Positions 44,922 to 54,276 of a stretch of DNA of 64,000 nt are shown here, in pieces. The DNA is taken from NCBI RefSeq assembly GCF_014202335.1, contig NZ_JACHGP010000008.1, positions 1 to 64,000 on the forward strand, written 5' to 3'. Both the position numbers and the translations under genes were made by a program. Position 1 is the stretch's first letter. Each line of letters begins with the position of its first letter. The DNA comes from Mycobacterium sp. AZCC_0083 (lineage in GTDB: Bacteria; Actinomycetota; Actinomycetes; Mycobacteriales; Mycobacteriaceae). Below the pieces are notes generated by a model, which worked only from the letters and a program-made list of their open reading frames with translations, was not told where the DNA came from and did no database searches.

Positions 44922-46322
44922 TCACATGCGCGCCGGAGCCGTGCATTCAAGCAACTCGTCGAGTGCAACATTGAAGCCGTCGACCAGTCTCCACAGGTCG
45001 GGGATCAGGTCCGGGCAGGAGACGACGCCGACGTTCAGCTTTCCGTTCACCGACATCGCCGTGACGTTCAGCCCGCAGCCGTGGAACAGCGGGCCGAGCG
45101 GATACATTGCCTCGACCTCGCAGCCCAAGAAGTAGAGCTGAGCTTGCGGACCCGCCACATTCGAAATGATGAGGTTGTGGACGGGGTGTGCGATGAGCGG
45201 TGAGTCGGCGACAACCCGAAAGACGGCGCCGAACACCGCTCGGGCGGCGAGTTGTGCCCAGTCCTGCAACAGCGTGGGATTGATGGCCGAACTGTGGTTC
45301 TTGGCGGCGGCGTCCGCCAGCGCGATCGCCCGCAGTCGTTCCGCTGGGTCACCAATGTGCGTCTGAAGTTTGCAGAACATTCCCGACAACTGGTTGTGGC
45401 CCGGACGGTCGGATTTGTCGTGTACCGACACCGGCACCATCGCCACCAGCGACCGGGCGGGCAGCTCGTCGTGATCGCCCAAGAACCACCGCAGCGCCGC
45501 CGCGCACAGGGCCATCACCACGTCGTTGACCGTGACGTCGAAGCGGTCCTTGACCTTCTTGATGTCGTCGAGGTCCAGCTGGGCCAGCGCGACGTTGCGG
45601 TCGGCGGTGACCGATGCGTTGAACCGGGTTGGCGGGCCGGCGAACGGCGCGGCCATGGTCAGGCCGGTGCGCGCACGGCTCAGCGTTTTGACGATCGTCG
45701 CGACGGTCGACGGCATCACATTGGCCAGCTGCCACGGACGGGAGGCGAACCTCACCAGGCCACCCGCCGCGATCTGGAGCGGGCCGGCCGTCCCGGGGCC
45801 CTCCACCGGTTCCGGCGGCGGCATGTCGGGTTCGGCAGTGCACAGCTGCGACAGCAGGCTGGCGCCGGTCACCCCATCCACCACGGCGTGATGGACCTTG
45901 GTCATCACTGCCAACACGCCACCCGCGCGGGGGTCGGTGTCGGCAATTCCTTCGATTACCCACATCTCCCACAGCGGCTTGTCGCGATCGAGCGGCGTGG
46001 AAGCGATGTGTCCGCATACCTCCACCAATTCCCGGCGCCCTCCCGGCGACGGCAGGTCGATGTGGAGCAGATGACGATCGAGGTCGAACGCATCGTCATC
46101 GACCCACACCGGATAATCCAGATTGAGCTGGCTGTCGGCCAGCTTTGCCCGGAACTCGGGTACGGCCGCGATCCTTAAGGCCAACGCGCCGCGAAGTCGA
46201 TCAAAGGTGTAGCCACCGGGCACCGTTGAGGTGTCTAGCTCGAGGATCGAGCACACGTGCAGGGGCTGGGTGGGGCTCTCGATGTAGAGGAAACTCGCGT
46301 CCAGCCCGCTGAGCCGCTCCAT
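44922..46322 (-). CDS. Wax ester synthase/diacylglycerol acyltransferase
   Basis: The 466-residue WS/DGAT family protein opens MERLSGLDASFLYIESPTQP and carries the catalytic HHxxxDG motif as KVHHAVVDGVTG near residue 142. A later conserved block is LIISNVAGPQ. These enzymes esterify long-chain acyl-CoA to diacylglycerol or fatty alcohols for storage lipid. The length is normal. The start lacks a ribosome site and may be leaderless. It stands alone. Confidence 0.93.
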   Translation of the reverse strand: MERLSGLDASFLYIESPTQPLHVCSILELDTSTVPGGYTFDRLRGALALRIAAVPEFRAKLADSQLNLDYPVWVDDDAFDLDRHLLHIDLPSPGGRRELVEVCGHIASTPLDRDKPLWEMWVIEGIADTDPRAGGVLAVMTKVHHAVVDGVTGASLLSQLCTAEPDMPPPEPVEGPGTAGPLQIAAGGLVRFASRPWQLANVMPSTVATIVKTLSRARTGLTMAAPFAGPPTRFNASVTADRNVALAQLDLDDIKKVKDRFDVTVNDVVMALCAAALRWFLGDHDELPARSLVAMVPVSVHDKSDRPGHNQLSGMFCKLQTHIGDPAERLRAIALADAAAKNHSSAINPTLLQDWAQLAARAVFGAVFRVVADSPLIAHPVHNLIISNVAGPQAQLYFLGCEVEAMYPLGPLFHGCGLNVTAMSVNGKLNVGVVSCPDLIPDLWRLVDGFNVALDELLECTAPARM

Positions 46323-46690
46323 ATGCCGATGCTAGGCGCAATGACCACGTATCGAAACCAATTGCGGCGAACCGCAACAAGTTCCGCAGATATTCGCTCC
46401 GCGCGTCATCGAGCCCGCGTACGCCACTGACCTCCCATTGCTGGGCCGCCGGTGGCAGCACACCCCCTAGGTCACGGCTACGGAGTCGAGAGGCTGACGA
46501 CTTCGGCGTCGCACCATGACTCTTGAGGTCGGAATCGCTTGTCCAACTGTGGCTTTGGAGGCGTTGAACCAGCTGAGCGGCCGCTGCGTCCGCCGCTTCG
46601 CGCCTCAACCCCCGACGACTGCCGGCGGAGCGCGGTCGGCGCGGTCGAGGCCGCGACAACACGACCTCGACCTCGCGCGTCATCGGCCGC
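46323..46690. other. Intergenic, no confident gene
   Basis: This 368-base stretch lies between two minus-strand genes. One short minus-strand stretch (PAAQQWEVSGVRGLDDARSE) reads like protein but has no start. It may be debris. Confidence 0.3.
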
Positions 46691-46990
46691 TTACCAGCGC
46701 CAGCCCCGGAATCCACGTCCGTAATCACCGCGGAAGCCGTGCCCGTAATCACCGCGGAAGCCGCCGCCGTAACCACCGCGGAAGCCGTGACCGTAGCCAC
46801 CGCCGTGACCGCCCCCGTACCAACCGCCGCCGCCCCAACCGGCCGCCTGCACGGTGGGGGCCGGAGCGATCGTCGCCAGCTGAGCGGGAGCGGGAGCGGG
46901 AGCGGCCGCGGCTATCGGTGCGGCGCCGATCGCGACCGCGGCAGCCGCCGCCGCCAGCATCGGTGTGATGGTCTTCAATCCGATTCGCAT
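46691..46990 (-). CDS. Secreted glycine-rich repeat protein
   Basis: The 99-residue protein has an alanine-rich signal peptide (PMLAAAAAAVAIGAAPIAAA) followed by an Ala-Pro linker. The C-terminal half is made of repeats of the type YGHGFRGDYGRGFRG, rich in Gly, Tyr, Arg and His. GAAGGAAA lies upstream of the ATG. It is probably exported. The low-complexity repeats suggest a cell-envelope or matrix role, but none is assigned. Confidence 0.7.
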   Translation of the reverse strand: MRIGLKTITPMLAAAAAAVAIGAAPIAAAAPAPAPAQLATIAPAPTVQAAGWGGGGWYGGGHGGGYGHGFRGGYGGGFRGDYGHGFRGDYGRGFRGWRW

Positions 46991-47141
46991 AGTGGAGTTT
47001 CCTTCGCTTGTCTATGTACTTGCCCCTCCAGAGTCGCTCGCAATCGGCCCGGCGGCGTTACCGCTGGTACCCATTTGGGGCCCCTGCTAGGTGGTAGGAA
47101 ATCTGGGAGCGATCGACGACCGCAACGTTGAAAGTGATGGC

Positions 47142-47245
47142 GCCTGAGGGCCTTTGGTGTCTCTGCTGTGATCCGGGTGCCAACACGCTGACAGCCGCAC
47201 TGGCAGGTCGGTCAAGACGGCACTCGACCAACCGACCCTGGGGTT
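47142..47245. repeat. Diverged copy of the SDR upstream region
   Basis: GCCTGAGGGCCTTTGGTGTC and the next 80 bases match 49111-49212 (GCCTGAGCACCTTTGGTGTC...) at about 75-80% by eye, including GGTCGGTCAAGAC. It lies beside a phosphatase-tail relic and points to an old segmental duplication. Confidence 0.55.
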
Positions 47246-47261
47246 GAGCGCGGGACGTGGA

Positions 47262-47403
47262 CTACTCGTGCCCCATCCGAGCCGCTCGCTCCCGCAGGGA
47301 CGCGGTGCTGCGACGACGACTCCGGACAGGGTTGGCCCGCATTGCGAGTGCCTGCGCGGAGCGCGATCCGTTCGTTCGCACCGTCGTAATCCAGCCCACT
47401 TTG
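47262..47403 (-). pseudogene. Relic of phosphatase C-terminal tail
   Basis: Read on the minus strand, LDYDGANERIALRAGTRNAG then CPESSSQHRVPAG matches the tail of the tyrosine phosphatase at 47785 (MDYDGAIKRIAELRAGTRKA, CPESSTQHRVLRERAG). Only the tail is present. At the DNA level it matches 47807-47927 at about 80% by eye. Confidence 0.5.
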
Positions 47404-47453
47404 CGGTCGCTATCGGAGGCAGTTCTGGTGGAGCGCAGCCCCGCGCGGCGGCG

Positions 47454-47681
47454 TCACAACAACAACGCCACGACCAGCACCAGCAGCACGACCGCCACCA
47501 CCGCCGCACCCACCACCCACACCACAACGAACGACGGACGCTCCGGGCCGTGCGGGCGGAGAAGGCACTCGGAGGGATGGGAGCAATCGCAACGACCACA
47601 CACAGGCTGGGACACGGCCGGCATCGGGCCGACAGACTCCAGAGGCGCCGGGAGATCCTCGGGAACATCCGGCTCACTCAT
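47454..47681 (-). CDS. Small single-TM membrane protein
   Basis: The 75-residue protein has an acidic, proline-rich N terminus and three cysteines (VCGRCDCSHPSEC). It ends in a long hydrophobic helix (FVVVWVVGAAVVAVVLLVLV). The ATG at 47681 is used because the sequence upstream reads poorly. It lies between the two phosphatase-tail copies. Function unknown. Confidence 0.55.
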   Translation of the reverse strand: MSEPDVPEDLPAPLESVGPMPAVSQPVCGRCDCSHPSECLLRPHGPERPSFVVVWVVGAAVVAVVLLVLVVALLL

Positions 47682-47784
47682 GGCGTCCATTCTCCCATTC
47701 GAAGGCGACACCCAGCCGAGGAACGGGAGGTCGTCGGCGAGCACGGCGACATCTCACCCGAAGGTCCATGACGTGATGACGTCG

Positions 47785-48331
47785 TCATCGCCTCGGCAGA
47801 CCCGCCCGCTCCCGCAACACGCGATGCTGCGTCGACGACTCCGGACAGGGTTCACTCGCCTTGCGAGTGCCCGCGCGTAGCTCGGCGATCCGTTTGATCG
47901 CACCGTCGTAGTCCATCCCAGCGTCGGATCAGCAGACACCCGACCACGGTGCCCGTGCGGCCCTTGCCGCCCCAACAATGTACGTAAACGGTTCTCCCGG
48001 AGTCCATTTCGCCGTGGATACACGCGATGATCCGGTCGTATCCTTCCTGATCGAGGACACCCATGTCGGGAATGGGATGCGCGAAGTGACGAATCGGGCG
48101 CAGCACCTTCTGCGCTGCGACGTTCAACGCCTCCGCATACGAGTCGAGGCGATCCTCCGGCGTCGTCAGGTCGACGATCGACTCGACGCCCGCCTCGACG
48201 AGCAGACGAATCTTCTCCGCCGTCGTCCCGGGCGAGAGGGAGGCCGGATCCTCACCCGCAAGCAACCGCCCCGGTTCCACCCACCACGCATGAAGAACGC
48301 CGTCGTGCGGCCACGCCGCGGCGCTACCCAC
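47785..48331 (-). pseudogene. Dual-specificity-type tyrosine phosphatase, 3' frameshift
   Basis: From the GTG at 48331 the frame encodes a protein with the signature VYVHCWGGKGRTGTVVG (HCxxGxxRT), the catalytic P-loop of tyrosine/dual-specificity phosphatases. After LLIRR near 47915 the frame goes wrong, while the expected tail (MDYDGAIKRIAELRAG...) continues in the next frame to TGA at 47785. Without a frame correction the protein ends at 47852 with an altered tail. The catalytic part is intact, so activity may survive. It overlaps the upstream macro-like gene by eight bases. Confidence 0.65.
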
Positions 48332-49026
48332 CGAACCGTTCCTTAATCGCCCGGAACGACGGATGCACGCTGCCGAAGCTCACCAACCGAACGTCCAGCC
48401 CCGCATGCTCCACGATCCCCAGCGCCCGCACGATGGCATCGTCGATCCACGCGTCGGTGTTCCCGAACACGCCGCCGCCCACCCGCGTCAGCAGCACGAC
48501 GTTCGACCCGCCGGCCACCGACTGCTCCACCGCCGACAGCAGCGTCGCCTCATAGCTGGCCTCCAGCACCAACCGCGCAATGGCCTCCCACGACGAGCGC
48601 GTCACCGCCGTACACGACGGGTAGCGCCGAGCAGAATGCTTGCGACACAAGGCGTCGCGCGCTCTCGCGTACATCCGTCACTTCGACGTCGCGGTGCACG
48701 CCGATCGCCAAACGGCCCCGCAGCTCGTCGCGATCCTCGTCGGTGCACCCCGCGAGCAGGCCGGCGATCGCGTCGAGCCCACTCTGCGTACACACTGCGT
48801 AGCCATTGCTCATCGTCCACAGGTCGACACCGGGCGGCCCAGCTTCGACGACAACGCCGCACCCATCGGGTTCACCGCATCGATCTGCCGCTCGCGCGTC
48901 TGCCCGCTCTCGCCGTCGACAGGTGCGAAGTAGTTGCGATAGATCGTCGCCCCCGTGCGCACTGGTCAGCGCTCGGGCATCGACGCCCGCCGCGACGAGC
49001 CTGGGCGCGGGTTGCCTTCACTGTCA
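48324..49026 (-). pseudogene. Macro-like/unknown conserved protein, several frameshifts
   Basis: Pieces of one protein occur in different minus-strand frames: IYRNYFAPVDGESGQTRERQ, then TMSNGYAVCTQSGLDAIAGL with GVHRDVEVTD and QAFCSALPVVYG, then WEAIARLVLEASYEATLL, SNVVLLTRVGGGVFGN and VRLVSFGSVHP. At least two frame changes are needed to join them (near 48810 and near 48620). The last part resembles macro-domain-like proteins ending in GGGxFGN...WI. It was presumably cotranscribed with the phosphatase. The gene is decayed. Confidence 0.55.
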
Positions 49027-49110
49027 TGGGCTTCTCGCCCAACCGCCGGAGGTACTCGCCTCCTTCGCCTTTGCCGTGATACCTACCGCTGATCGCGCTT
49101 CCGCCCCGTT

Positions 49111-49212
49111 GCCTGAGCACCTTTGGTGTCTATGGCTGTGAGGTGGTGTCAACGCACTGAAGCCGCACCCCGCGGGTCGGTCAAGACAGCACCCGCTCAA
49201 CCGACCCGGGAT
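49111..49212. repeat. SDR upstream region, diverged copy at 47142
   Basis: This is the counterpart of 47142-47245. It lies directly upstream of the SDR gene and probably contains its promoter. Confidence 0.5.
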
Positions 49213-49224
49213 AGGTTTAGACCC

Positions 49225-49995
49225 GTGGCGCGCTTTCGGGACCGGGTGGCGATCGTGACCGGCGCCGGAGCGCCGGGCGGCATCGGTGCGGCGGTGGCAC
49301 GCGAGCTCGTCGCTGAGGGTGGCCGCGTGGTGCTTGGCGCCACCTCCGAGCGCGTGCATCAGCGGGTCGCAGAACTCGGCGACTCGGCAGTCGGGGTAAT
49401 CGCCGACCTGACCGTCGACGGGGCGGCCGACGGTTTGGTGCGCGCGGCGCTGGACCGGTGGGGCCGTGTCGACGTGCTCGTCAACAACGCCGGCATGACG
49501 TCGGTGTCATCGGGTTGGGACGCCGACGACGATGTCGCGGAGATGTCGCTGGCAGAGTGGGATGCGGCGCTGGCCCGCAACCTCACGACGGCGTTTCTCA
49601 TGTGCCGGTCGGTGGTGCCCGTGATGACAGCGGCCGGATACGGGCGAATCGTCTCAATCGGGTCGACCACGGGCACGGTGAACGCGATGCCGGGCCAGTC
49701 GACCTACACCGCCGCGAAAGCGGGCCTGGTGGGTTTGTCGCGGGCGCTGGCTTTAGAGGTCGTCGGAGACGGCGTCACCGTGAACGTCGTTGCGCCCGGC
49801 TACATCGCCACCGAGTCACAGTTGACGTTCGAAGCCGCCGCCGCGGCGGCGGGACCGATCGGGCGCAGTGGCACGCCGGCGGAGATCGCCGCGTGCGTGC
49901 TGTTTCTCGGCCACGAGTCGGCCTCGTTCGTCACCGGGACGGTGGTGGTGGCCGACGGCGGCCATGGTCTGCCGGAGACTTGGCCACGGCCCTGA
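49225..49995 (+). CDS. Short-chain dehydrogenase/reductase
   Basis: The 256-residue classical SDR has the NAD(P)-binding TGAGAPGGIGAA near residue 12, NNAG near 90, the catalytic serine in IGSTTG, YTAAK (YxxxK) near 160, and a normal C terminus ending in VTGTVVVADGGHGL. It most resembles 3-oxoacyl-ACP reductase-type SDRs (FabG-like). The substrate cannot be read from sequence. The GTG at 49225 with GGATAGG upstream was chosen because it starts the Rossmann fold. A truncated near-identical copy of its 3' part is at 61907-62200. Confidence 0.9.
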   Translation: MARFRDRVAIVTGAGAPGGIGAAVARELVAEGGRVVLGATSERVHQRVAELGDSAVGVIADLTVDGAADGLVRAALDRWGRVDVLVNNAGMTSVSSGWDADDDVAEMSLAEWDAALARNLTTAFLMCRSVVPVMTAAGYGRIVSIGSTTGTVNAMPGQSTYTAAKAGLVGLSRALALEVVGDGVTVNVVAPGYIATESQLTFEAAAAAAGPIGRSGTPAEIAACVLFLGHESASFVTGTVVVADGGHGLPETWPRP

Positions 49996-50006
49996 GTTCA
50001 CCACGC

Positions 50007-51054
50007 GACTCCCCGCAGCACTCGGGCGAGCGCTGGTCGGCACGACACGTTGGGTTGCCGCGGCTGCGCTAGCGGCCAGTGACCCGGGGTCCGGATGGTC
50101 TCCCCGCGTTTGACGGTGGCTTGCGGCCGGCCAGCCGTTCGGGCGGAATCGAAGACCTCTTGAACACGATGGGTTCTCTGCGGCTGAATTTGCGGTGCAT
50201 GCCGCCTGACGCATTCATTACACGGAATTACGTATGTTTTGCTTCACTAAAGAGATTGCCACATTATTGACGCTCTCCTCGTTGCAGTTTGCGGTGGCAG
50301 TTGGTCGCAACCACACCGTGAAGACCCCTGGGACTGCGATACGCACTCTCCGCCGACCGAGCGGGCCGACGCCTACGATCCAGCGCATGAAACGTCAAGC
50401 ATTCGGGTGAGTCTCAAAGACGCTTACCCGTGCGAAGCTCACTACAACGGTAAGTTACCGATGGATTCAGTGCCGATGACCGCAAACTCTTCACCTGCGC
50501 TCACAGCGCTTCAGCAGAAGTCGTTGTCTCTCAATCTGATTCGTTGTCGTGGCTGCGTCCAAGCCCGCCGCTCGACATCACCTTTGGTGCCGCGCCAACG
50601 GGAATGCATCCGCGCGTGCCGCCGCTCAGCGCGAGGGTGGGCTACCGGCCAGTGAGTGCTACAACCAGGGCATGTCCGATCAATCGGCGGCGGAACTAAT
50701 GAACGGTGACGGCTCAATATGATGACAAGTTGTCCTAATAGGATGCCAGTGAGCGCCATTGCCGCGGTTATTGCAGCCAAAGTTCGATGACGTTGCGACG
50801 GCGGTAATCTGCGGCATCGCAACATGGGTTCTCGTCCGCCACGGAGGATTGCATCCCCGCCGCTGCGCGATTGGTCGTCGGCGATTCACACCTCATCCGT
50901 CTGCCAAAGCCTTGCGACACAACGCACTTCGTCCGACACTGCACCGACGAAGCGATTTCGCGATGTGCCGTGACCCGCGGCGGATGAGATGCGACACTGG
51001 TACGAGGTCGGGGATGCTGACGGGCAGTTGCAACGCCGGCGTGGGGGAGGCGCT
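50007..51054. other. About 1 kb without a confident gene
   Basis: The stretch contains several short frames but none with a ribosome site, recognisable domain or consistent coding character. An AT-rich patch lies at about 50210-50275. A minus-strand frame (50511-50825) has one hydrophobic helix (LAAITAAMALTGILLGQLVI) and could be a small membrane-protein relic. Confidence 0.35.
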
Positions 51055-51984
51055 ATGGGTCGGGCGGATATGCATTTCGCAGCATGCGCGATCGCCGTTG
51101 CGTTGCTGGCAGGTGCCGGCGGCGCGGTAGCCGCCGCCGATACCGGCGACTCGGCAGTAAGCGAAAGCACCAACAACAGCGATTCAGCGAGCGGCACCGA
51201 CCAGTCCGCCGACCGCACCGACGCCAGTACCTACGCCGGCGGTGCGAATGCCAACACTGCAGGGGATCAACCCGGCGACACTGCCCAAAACACGACCGGC
51301 GGTGCGGAAGGCGGCGAAAAGAAACCTGTCGATGACAATTCCGGCGCCGACAACGGTCCCGGCGGCAGGACCATCAACAGGGCGCCGACGCTGCTTCCCG
51401 AAGCTCCGCCTCCCGTCGACCTCGCCCCCCTCCCCGAAGAGGTGCCCCCGCCTCCCCTAGCGCCGGTGCTGCCCCCCATCGACCAACCCCCCGGCGAGCC
51501 CGATTGGCCTGAGCCGGTGGACGCGACGACGGTCGGAGCCGGTGCGGCCCTTCACGGCGGGAACGAACCGCCGGTACTGACCGTACCGGTCATCGTCGCG
51601 CCTGTGCCGGCTATGCCCGGCCCCCTCCTCGGCGCGTCGATCGCACCGCGCGCGACATTCGGTGGTCCGGCATTCACGTCATCGTCACGGTGGGCCGGTG
51701 AACCGGCGCCACCGATGCGTCAGCCATCGACGAGTGAGCCGCCACTGCATGAGCCGCCAACCACAAACGCCGGCCTGACCGCCCGCGGACAAACGTCCAA
51801 AGAGGCCGGCTACTCCAACGAGTACGTGCGCAGCCCTCGGTTGTCGGAGATGGCCGCAGGTGCGCTGCCGGGCGCCGCCGGCATGCTGATCATGACCGCT
51901 AGCGGCGTCTGCCTTGGATACCGCCAGGCGATGGCGGGTCAACTGCTGCGAACCCAAGGCGCCGACGACCGCTTCCTGGCCTAA
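51055..51984 (+). CDS. Exported proline-rich protein with C-terminal TM
   Basis: The ATG at 51055 follows GGGGGAGG by six bases. The 309-residue protein has a signal peptide (FAACAIAVALLAGAGGAVAA), a Ser/Thr/Asn/Gly-rich stretch, and a long proline-rich region (PPPVDLAPLPEEVPPPPLAP). A hydrophobic segment lies near the end (AAGALPGAAGMLIMTASGV). It probably spans or decorates the cell envelope. No enzyme domain was seen. Confidence 0.7.
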   Translation: MGRADMHFAACAIAVALLAGAGGAVAAADTGDSAVSESTNNSDSASGTDQSADRTDASTYAGGANANTAGDQPGDTAQNTTGGAEGGEKKPVDDNSGADNGPGGRTINRAPTLLPEAPPPVDLAPLPEEVPPPPLAPVLPPIDQPPGEPDWPEPVDATTVGAGAALHGGNEPPVLTVPVIVAPVPAMPGPLLGASIAPRATFGGPAFTSSSRWAGEPAPPMRQPSTSEPPLHEPPTTNAGLTARGQTSKEAGYSNEYVRSPRLSEMAAGALPGAAGMLIMTASGVCLGYRQAMAGQLLRTQGADDRFLA

Positions 51985-52077
51985 GTCTTGGGGCCATCGC
52001 GCACCGCAACCGCGACTTGCTGCGCGACGCAAGCGGGCGAACTCCCGCACAAGGGAACCGATATTAAGGCGAGGGAA

Positions 52078-52094
52078 TCTCCGCTTTTCGGAGA
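52078..52094. terminator. Small hairpin downstream of exported-protein gene
   Basis: TCTCCG and CGGAGA enclose a CTTTT loop. It lies in the 297-base gap after the gene ending at 51984, before the convergent sixA gene. It could terminate either side, but the stem is only six pairs and has no U-tract. The rest of the gap holds nothing recognised. Confidence 0.35.
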
Positions 52095-52281
52095 ACGCCG
52101 ACTATCACTCAGACTTCCCCTGATCTCAGACGTCGGAAACCTACGACTGTTCGAGGGCTCTCCGGACCTTGAGGTCCACGCGTCCGCTGCGCTGGAGACC
52201 GCACTGCTACTCGGACTCGTCGCCATCATCGCGGCACCGTTCTCGGTGATGCATGGCGCCGTCCAGGTTTTTTGTGCATGG

Positions 52282-52752
52282 TCAGGCGAGGTCGGGCGGA
52301 AGCACCCATGCCACAGAGAACCCGTCCCGATCGACCTTCGGTTCCAGCTTCACCAGGCCACCCATCTGGAAGCCGACCACCTGGGCCTGCTCGTCGCCTA
52401 CGACCAGCAGCGAGGCAAGCCTGCCGAGGAAAGGCATGTGGCCGACGAGCGCAAGCGACTGGTGCTCGGTCTCCGTTCGAAGCCACTGCGCGACCGGTAC
52501 CACCGGGTCATTCGGCGCAAGACCCGGTCGAGCCTCGACGCTCGGCTCCACGCCGATCTCCCTCACGAGCAGCTGCGCAGTCTGCTCTGCGCGCAGCTTT
52601 CCGCTGTGCAGGCAGCCGCTGATCCGAACGCCAGCAGCCCGGGCTCTCTTAGCGACACGCTGCACCGCCGCTCGACCGGCATCCGTGAGGGGTCGCTCGG
52701 GATCCTCTGTTTCGGTCGTCGCCTGACCGTGCTGCATCAAGTACAGGTCCAT
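52282..52752 (-). CDS. sixA: SixA-type histidine phosphatase
   Basis: The 156-residue protein starts at ATG 52752 with GGAGG eight bases upstream. The phosphohistidine signature appears as LYLMQHGQA near residue 4 (Q in place of the usual R in RHG). Later histidine-phosphatase blocks are SGKLRAEQTAQLL and LVGHMPFLG. SixA proteins dephosphorylate phosphohistidine in relay proteins. The Arg-to-Gln change next to the catalytic histidine may alter activity. It occurs in SixA-like proteins I recall, but I cannot check. Confidence 0.85.
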   Translation of the reverse strand: MDLYLMQHGQATTETEDPERPLTDAGRAAVQRVAKRARAAGVRISGCLHSGKLRAEQTAQLLVREIGVEPSVEARPGLAPNDPVVPVAQWLRTETEHQSLALVGHMPFLGRLASLLVVGDEQAQVVGFQMGGLVKLEPKVDRDGFSVAWVLPPDLA

Positions 52753-52793
52753 GTCGGTCACCTCCGATGGTTCCACCATCATCCCGCGGATGC

Positions 52794-53030
52794 TTAGACG
52801 TGAAGAGTGCGAAGCATCGGGCGTTGAGCACCGAAGACCGTGGTCTGCGAAACCCGCGACTTCGGCATCGGCCGGCGGTAGCGTCTTGAGAGTCTTTTCC
52901 GAGATACCCGTTGGGTGCTGCTCTCGGCAGCGGCCTCCTGGTCGCTCGGTATGCAGTGCACCCGATGGCCACCGCGCGTCAACTCCGCGCCGATGCACAA
53001 AGCGTCGTCTCCGCTGATCACAACATCCAT
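52794..53030 (-). pseudogene. Possible TrkA-N/Rossmann fragment
   Basis: From ATG 53030 the minus strand reads MDVVISGDDALCIGAELTRGGHRV, like the start of an NAD-binding TrkA-N domain. It degenerates after about 30 residues. It may be the stump of a lost gene. No other gene was seen in 52753-53346. Confidence 0.3.
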
Positions 53031-53346
53031 CAGCTTCGTCCTGCCTCGCCGTTCCTCAGAACACGGGAGTCCCGGTTGTCCTGACCGCAAGAACCAATGT
53101 TGCAACAGCCGACGTGGCTGTCACGGACTCGACGACAGCCACACGGCTTTCGGCCGCGGCGCGAGCGTTCGCGGGCTGCCCGTGCGGCCGAGCATGATCG
53201 GGGCTCGGACGCTTCCTTGGGAGATGTCGCAGAGCGAACGCCCTTGCGGCCGACGACCAGTCGGCGTAAACGTCATTTCAGCGGCGTGTTGGTCTGCCGT
53301 GCTGTTATGGCGGCCGAGAACCAGGAGTGCCGAGAGGAGGTGCGCC

Positions 53347-53724
53347 ATGGGTGACCGCGTCGAAGCGTCCGCCCTTGTTGTCGGCCACGACCCTGAGGTG
53401 CAGCACCGGCTCCAGCGCTGCGTTGCCGCGTTGCAGCGCATGGTCGACGGCGACTTCGCATACCTCATGGCGTCTGATGCGAAAGACGTTCTGGTGAGGC
53501 TGGTTTGGACAGAGCACGTGGTGGTTGAACTCGATGACCATCATGATTCGGACGTCATCAACGCCGGCCTGGCCGCTGACGCAGGCTATCGGGGGACCTT
53601 TGGCCAGGAGGCAGCGGGTCAGTCGCGCGACCGTAGGCGCCGCAGAAGGGCGACAGCTAGTACCGCCACCGCCACCGCCGCGACCACCGGGCCGATCCGC
53701 TGCAGGGCCGAGCCCCGCGCATAG
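53347..53724 (+). CDS. Hypothetical protein, convergent overlap with coxG
   Basis: GAGGAGG lies six bases before the ATG at 53347, a strong site that supports a real gene. The first 80 residues (VEASALVVGHDPEVQHRLQR, LVRLVWTEHVVVELDDHH) read as a small alpha/beta protein. The last 45 residues are Arg/Ala/Thr-rich and lie antisense to the coxG 3' end. The true stop may be affected by a frameshift. No family was recognised. Confidence 0.45.
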   Translation: MGDRVEASALVVGHDPEVQHRLQRCVAALQRMVDGDFAYLMASDAKDVLVRLVWTEHVVVELDDHHDSDVINAGLAADAGYRGTFGQEAAGQSRDRRRRRRATASTATATAATTGPIRCRAEPRA

Positions 53725-54248
53725 CGCATCAGATCGAGCGGCTCAGCCTCCGGTGCCGACTCGCCGACGGACTCGGATTCTGGTTCCGCGACAGCACCCG
53801 GCACCGGCGCGGCGAGTTTGTCCGACAGGCACGCGGCGAACTGCTCGATGATCTTCCCGCCGACGTCGGCGATCATGCCGCGGCCGAACTGGGCGGGTTT
53901 GCCGGTGATGGACAGGTCCGTGGCCACGGTCCCCGTGGTGTGGTCGCCGTCCCCGATGAGCGTGATGGTGACGGTCGCGTTTACGGTGCCGTTGCCGCGC
54001 GTGTCCTTGGCGGCAGCCTTCAGCACCGCGCGCCGGGCCTGCTCGTCGTGTTCGGTGAACCTGCCGGTGCCCTTGTACAGCAGCACGATGGGACCGACCT
54101 TGACCTTCACGGTGCCGGTGAACGAGTCACCGTCGACCCCTGTGAGAGTGGCGCCGGGCACGCACGGTGCCACCCGTTCGGGATCGAGCAGTGCCTGCCA
54201 CACCATGTCGATCGGGGCCGGCACGGAAAGTTGGTGTTCCAATTGCAT
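53619..54248 (-). CDS. coxG: CoxG-type SRPBCC membrane-anchored protein
   Basis: The 209-residue protein has a CoxG/SRPBCC domain (MQLEHQLSVPAPIDMVWQAL, CVPGATLTGVDGD, KVKVGPIVLLYKGTGRF). An acidic linker follows, then a C-terminal TM helix (GPVVAAVAVAVLAVALL) and a basic tail. CoxG recruits the molybdenum hydroxylase to the membrane or delivers a lipid quinone. Here it closes the cox operon, 28 bases after coxM. Confidence 0.85.
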   Translation of the reverse strand: MQLEHQLSVPAPIDMVWQALLDPERVAPCVPGATLTGVDGDSFTGTVKVKVGPIVLLYKGTGRFTEHDEQARRAVLKAAAKDTRGNGTVNATVTITLIGDGDHTTGTVATDLSITGKPAQFGRGMIADVGGKIIEQFAACLSDKLAAPVPGAVAEPESESVGESAPEAEPLDLMRYARGSALQRIGPVVAAVAVAVLAVALLRRLRSRD

Positions 54249-54276
54249 GAGATGACTTCCAGGTCGACAGGATCCT

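Noticed and set aside
47087..47677. 196-codon minus-strand frame over the small TM gene
   Set aside because: Arg/Ser/Cys/Trp-rich shadow. The alternative frame at 47454-47681 has a sensible start, a cysteine cluster and a clean TM helix.
51988..52797. 269-codon plus-strand frame over sixA
   Set aside because: Antisense of sixA, which has clear family motifs and a ribosome site.
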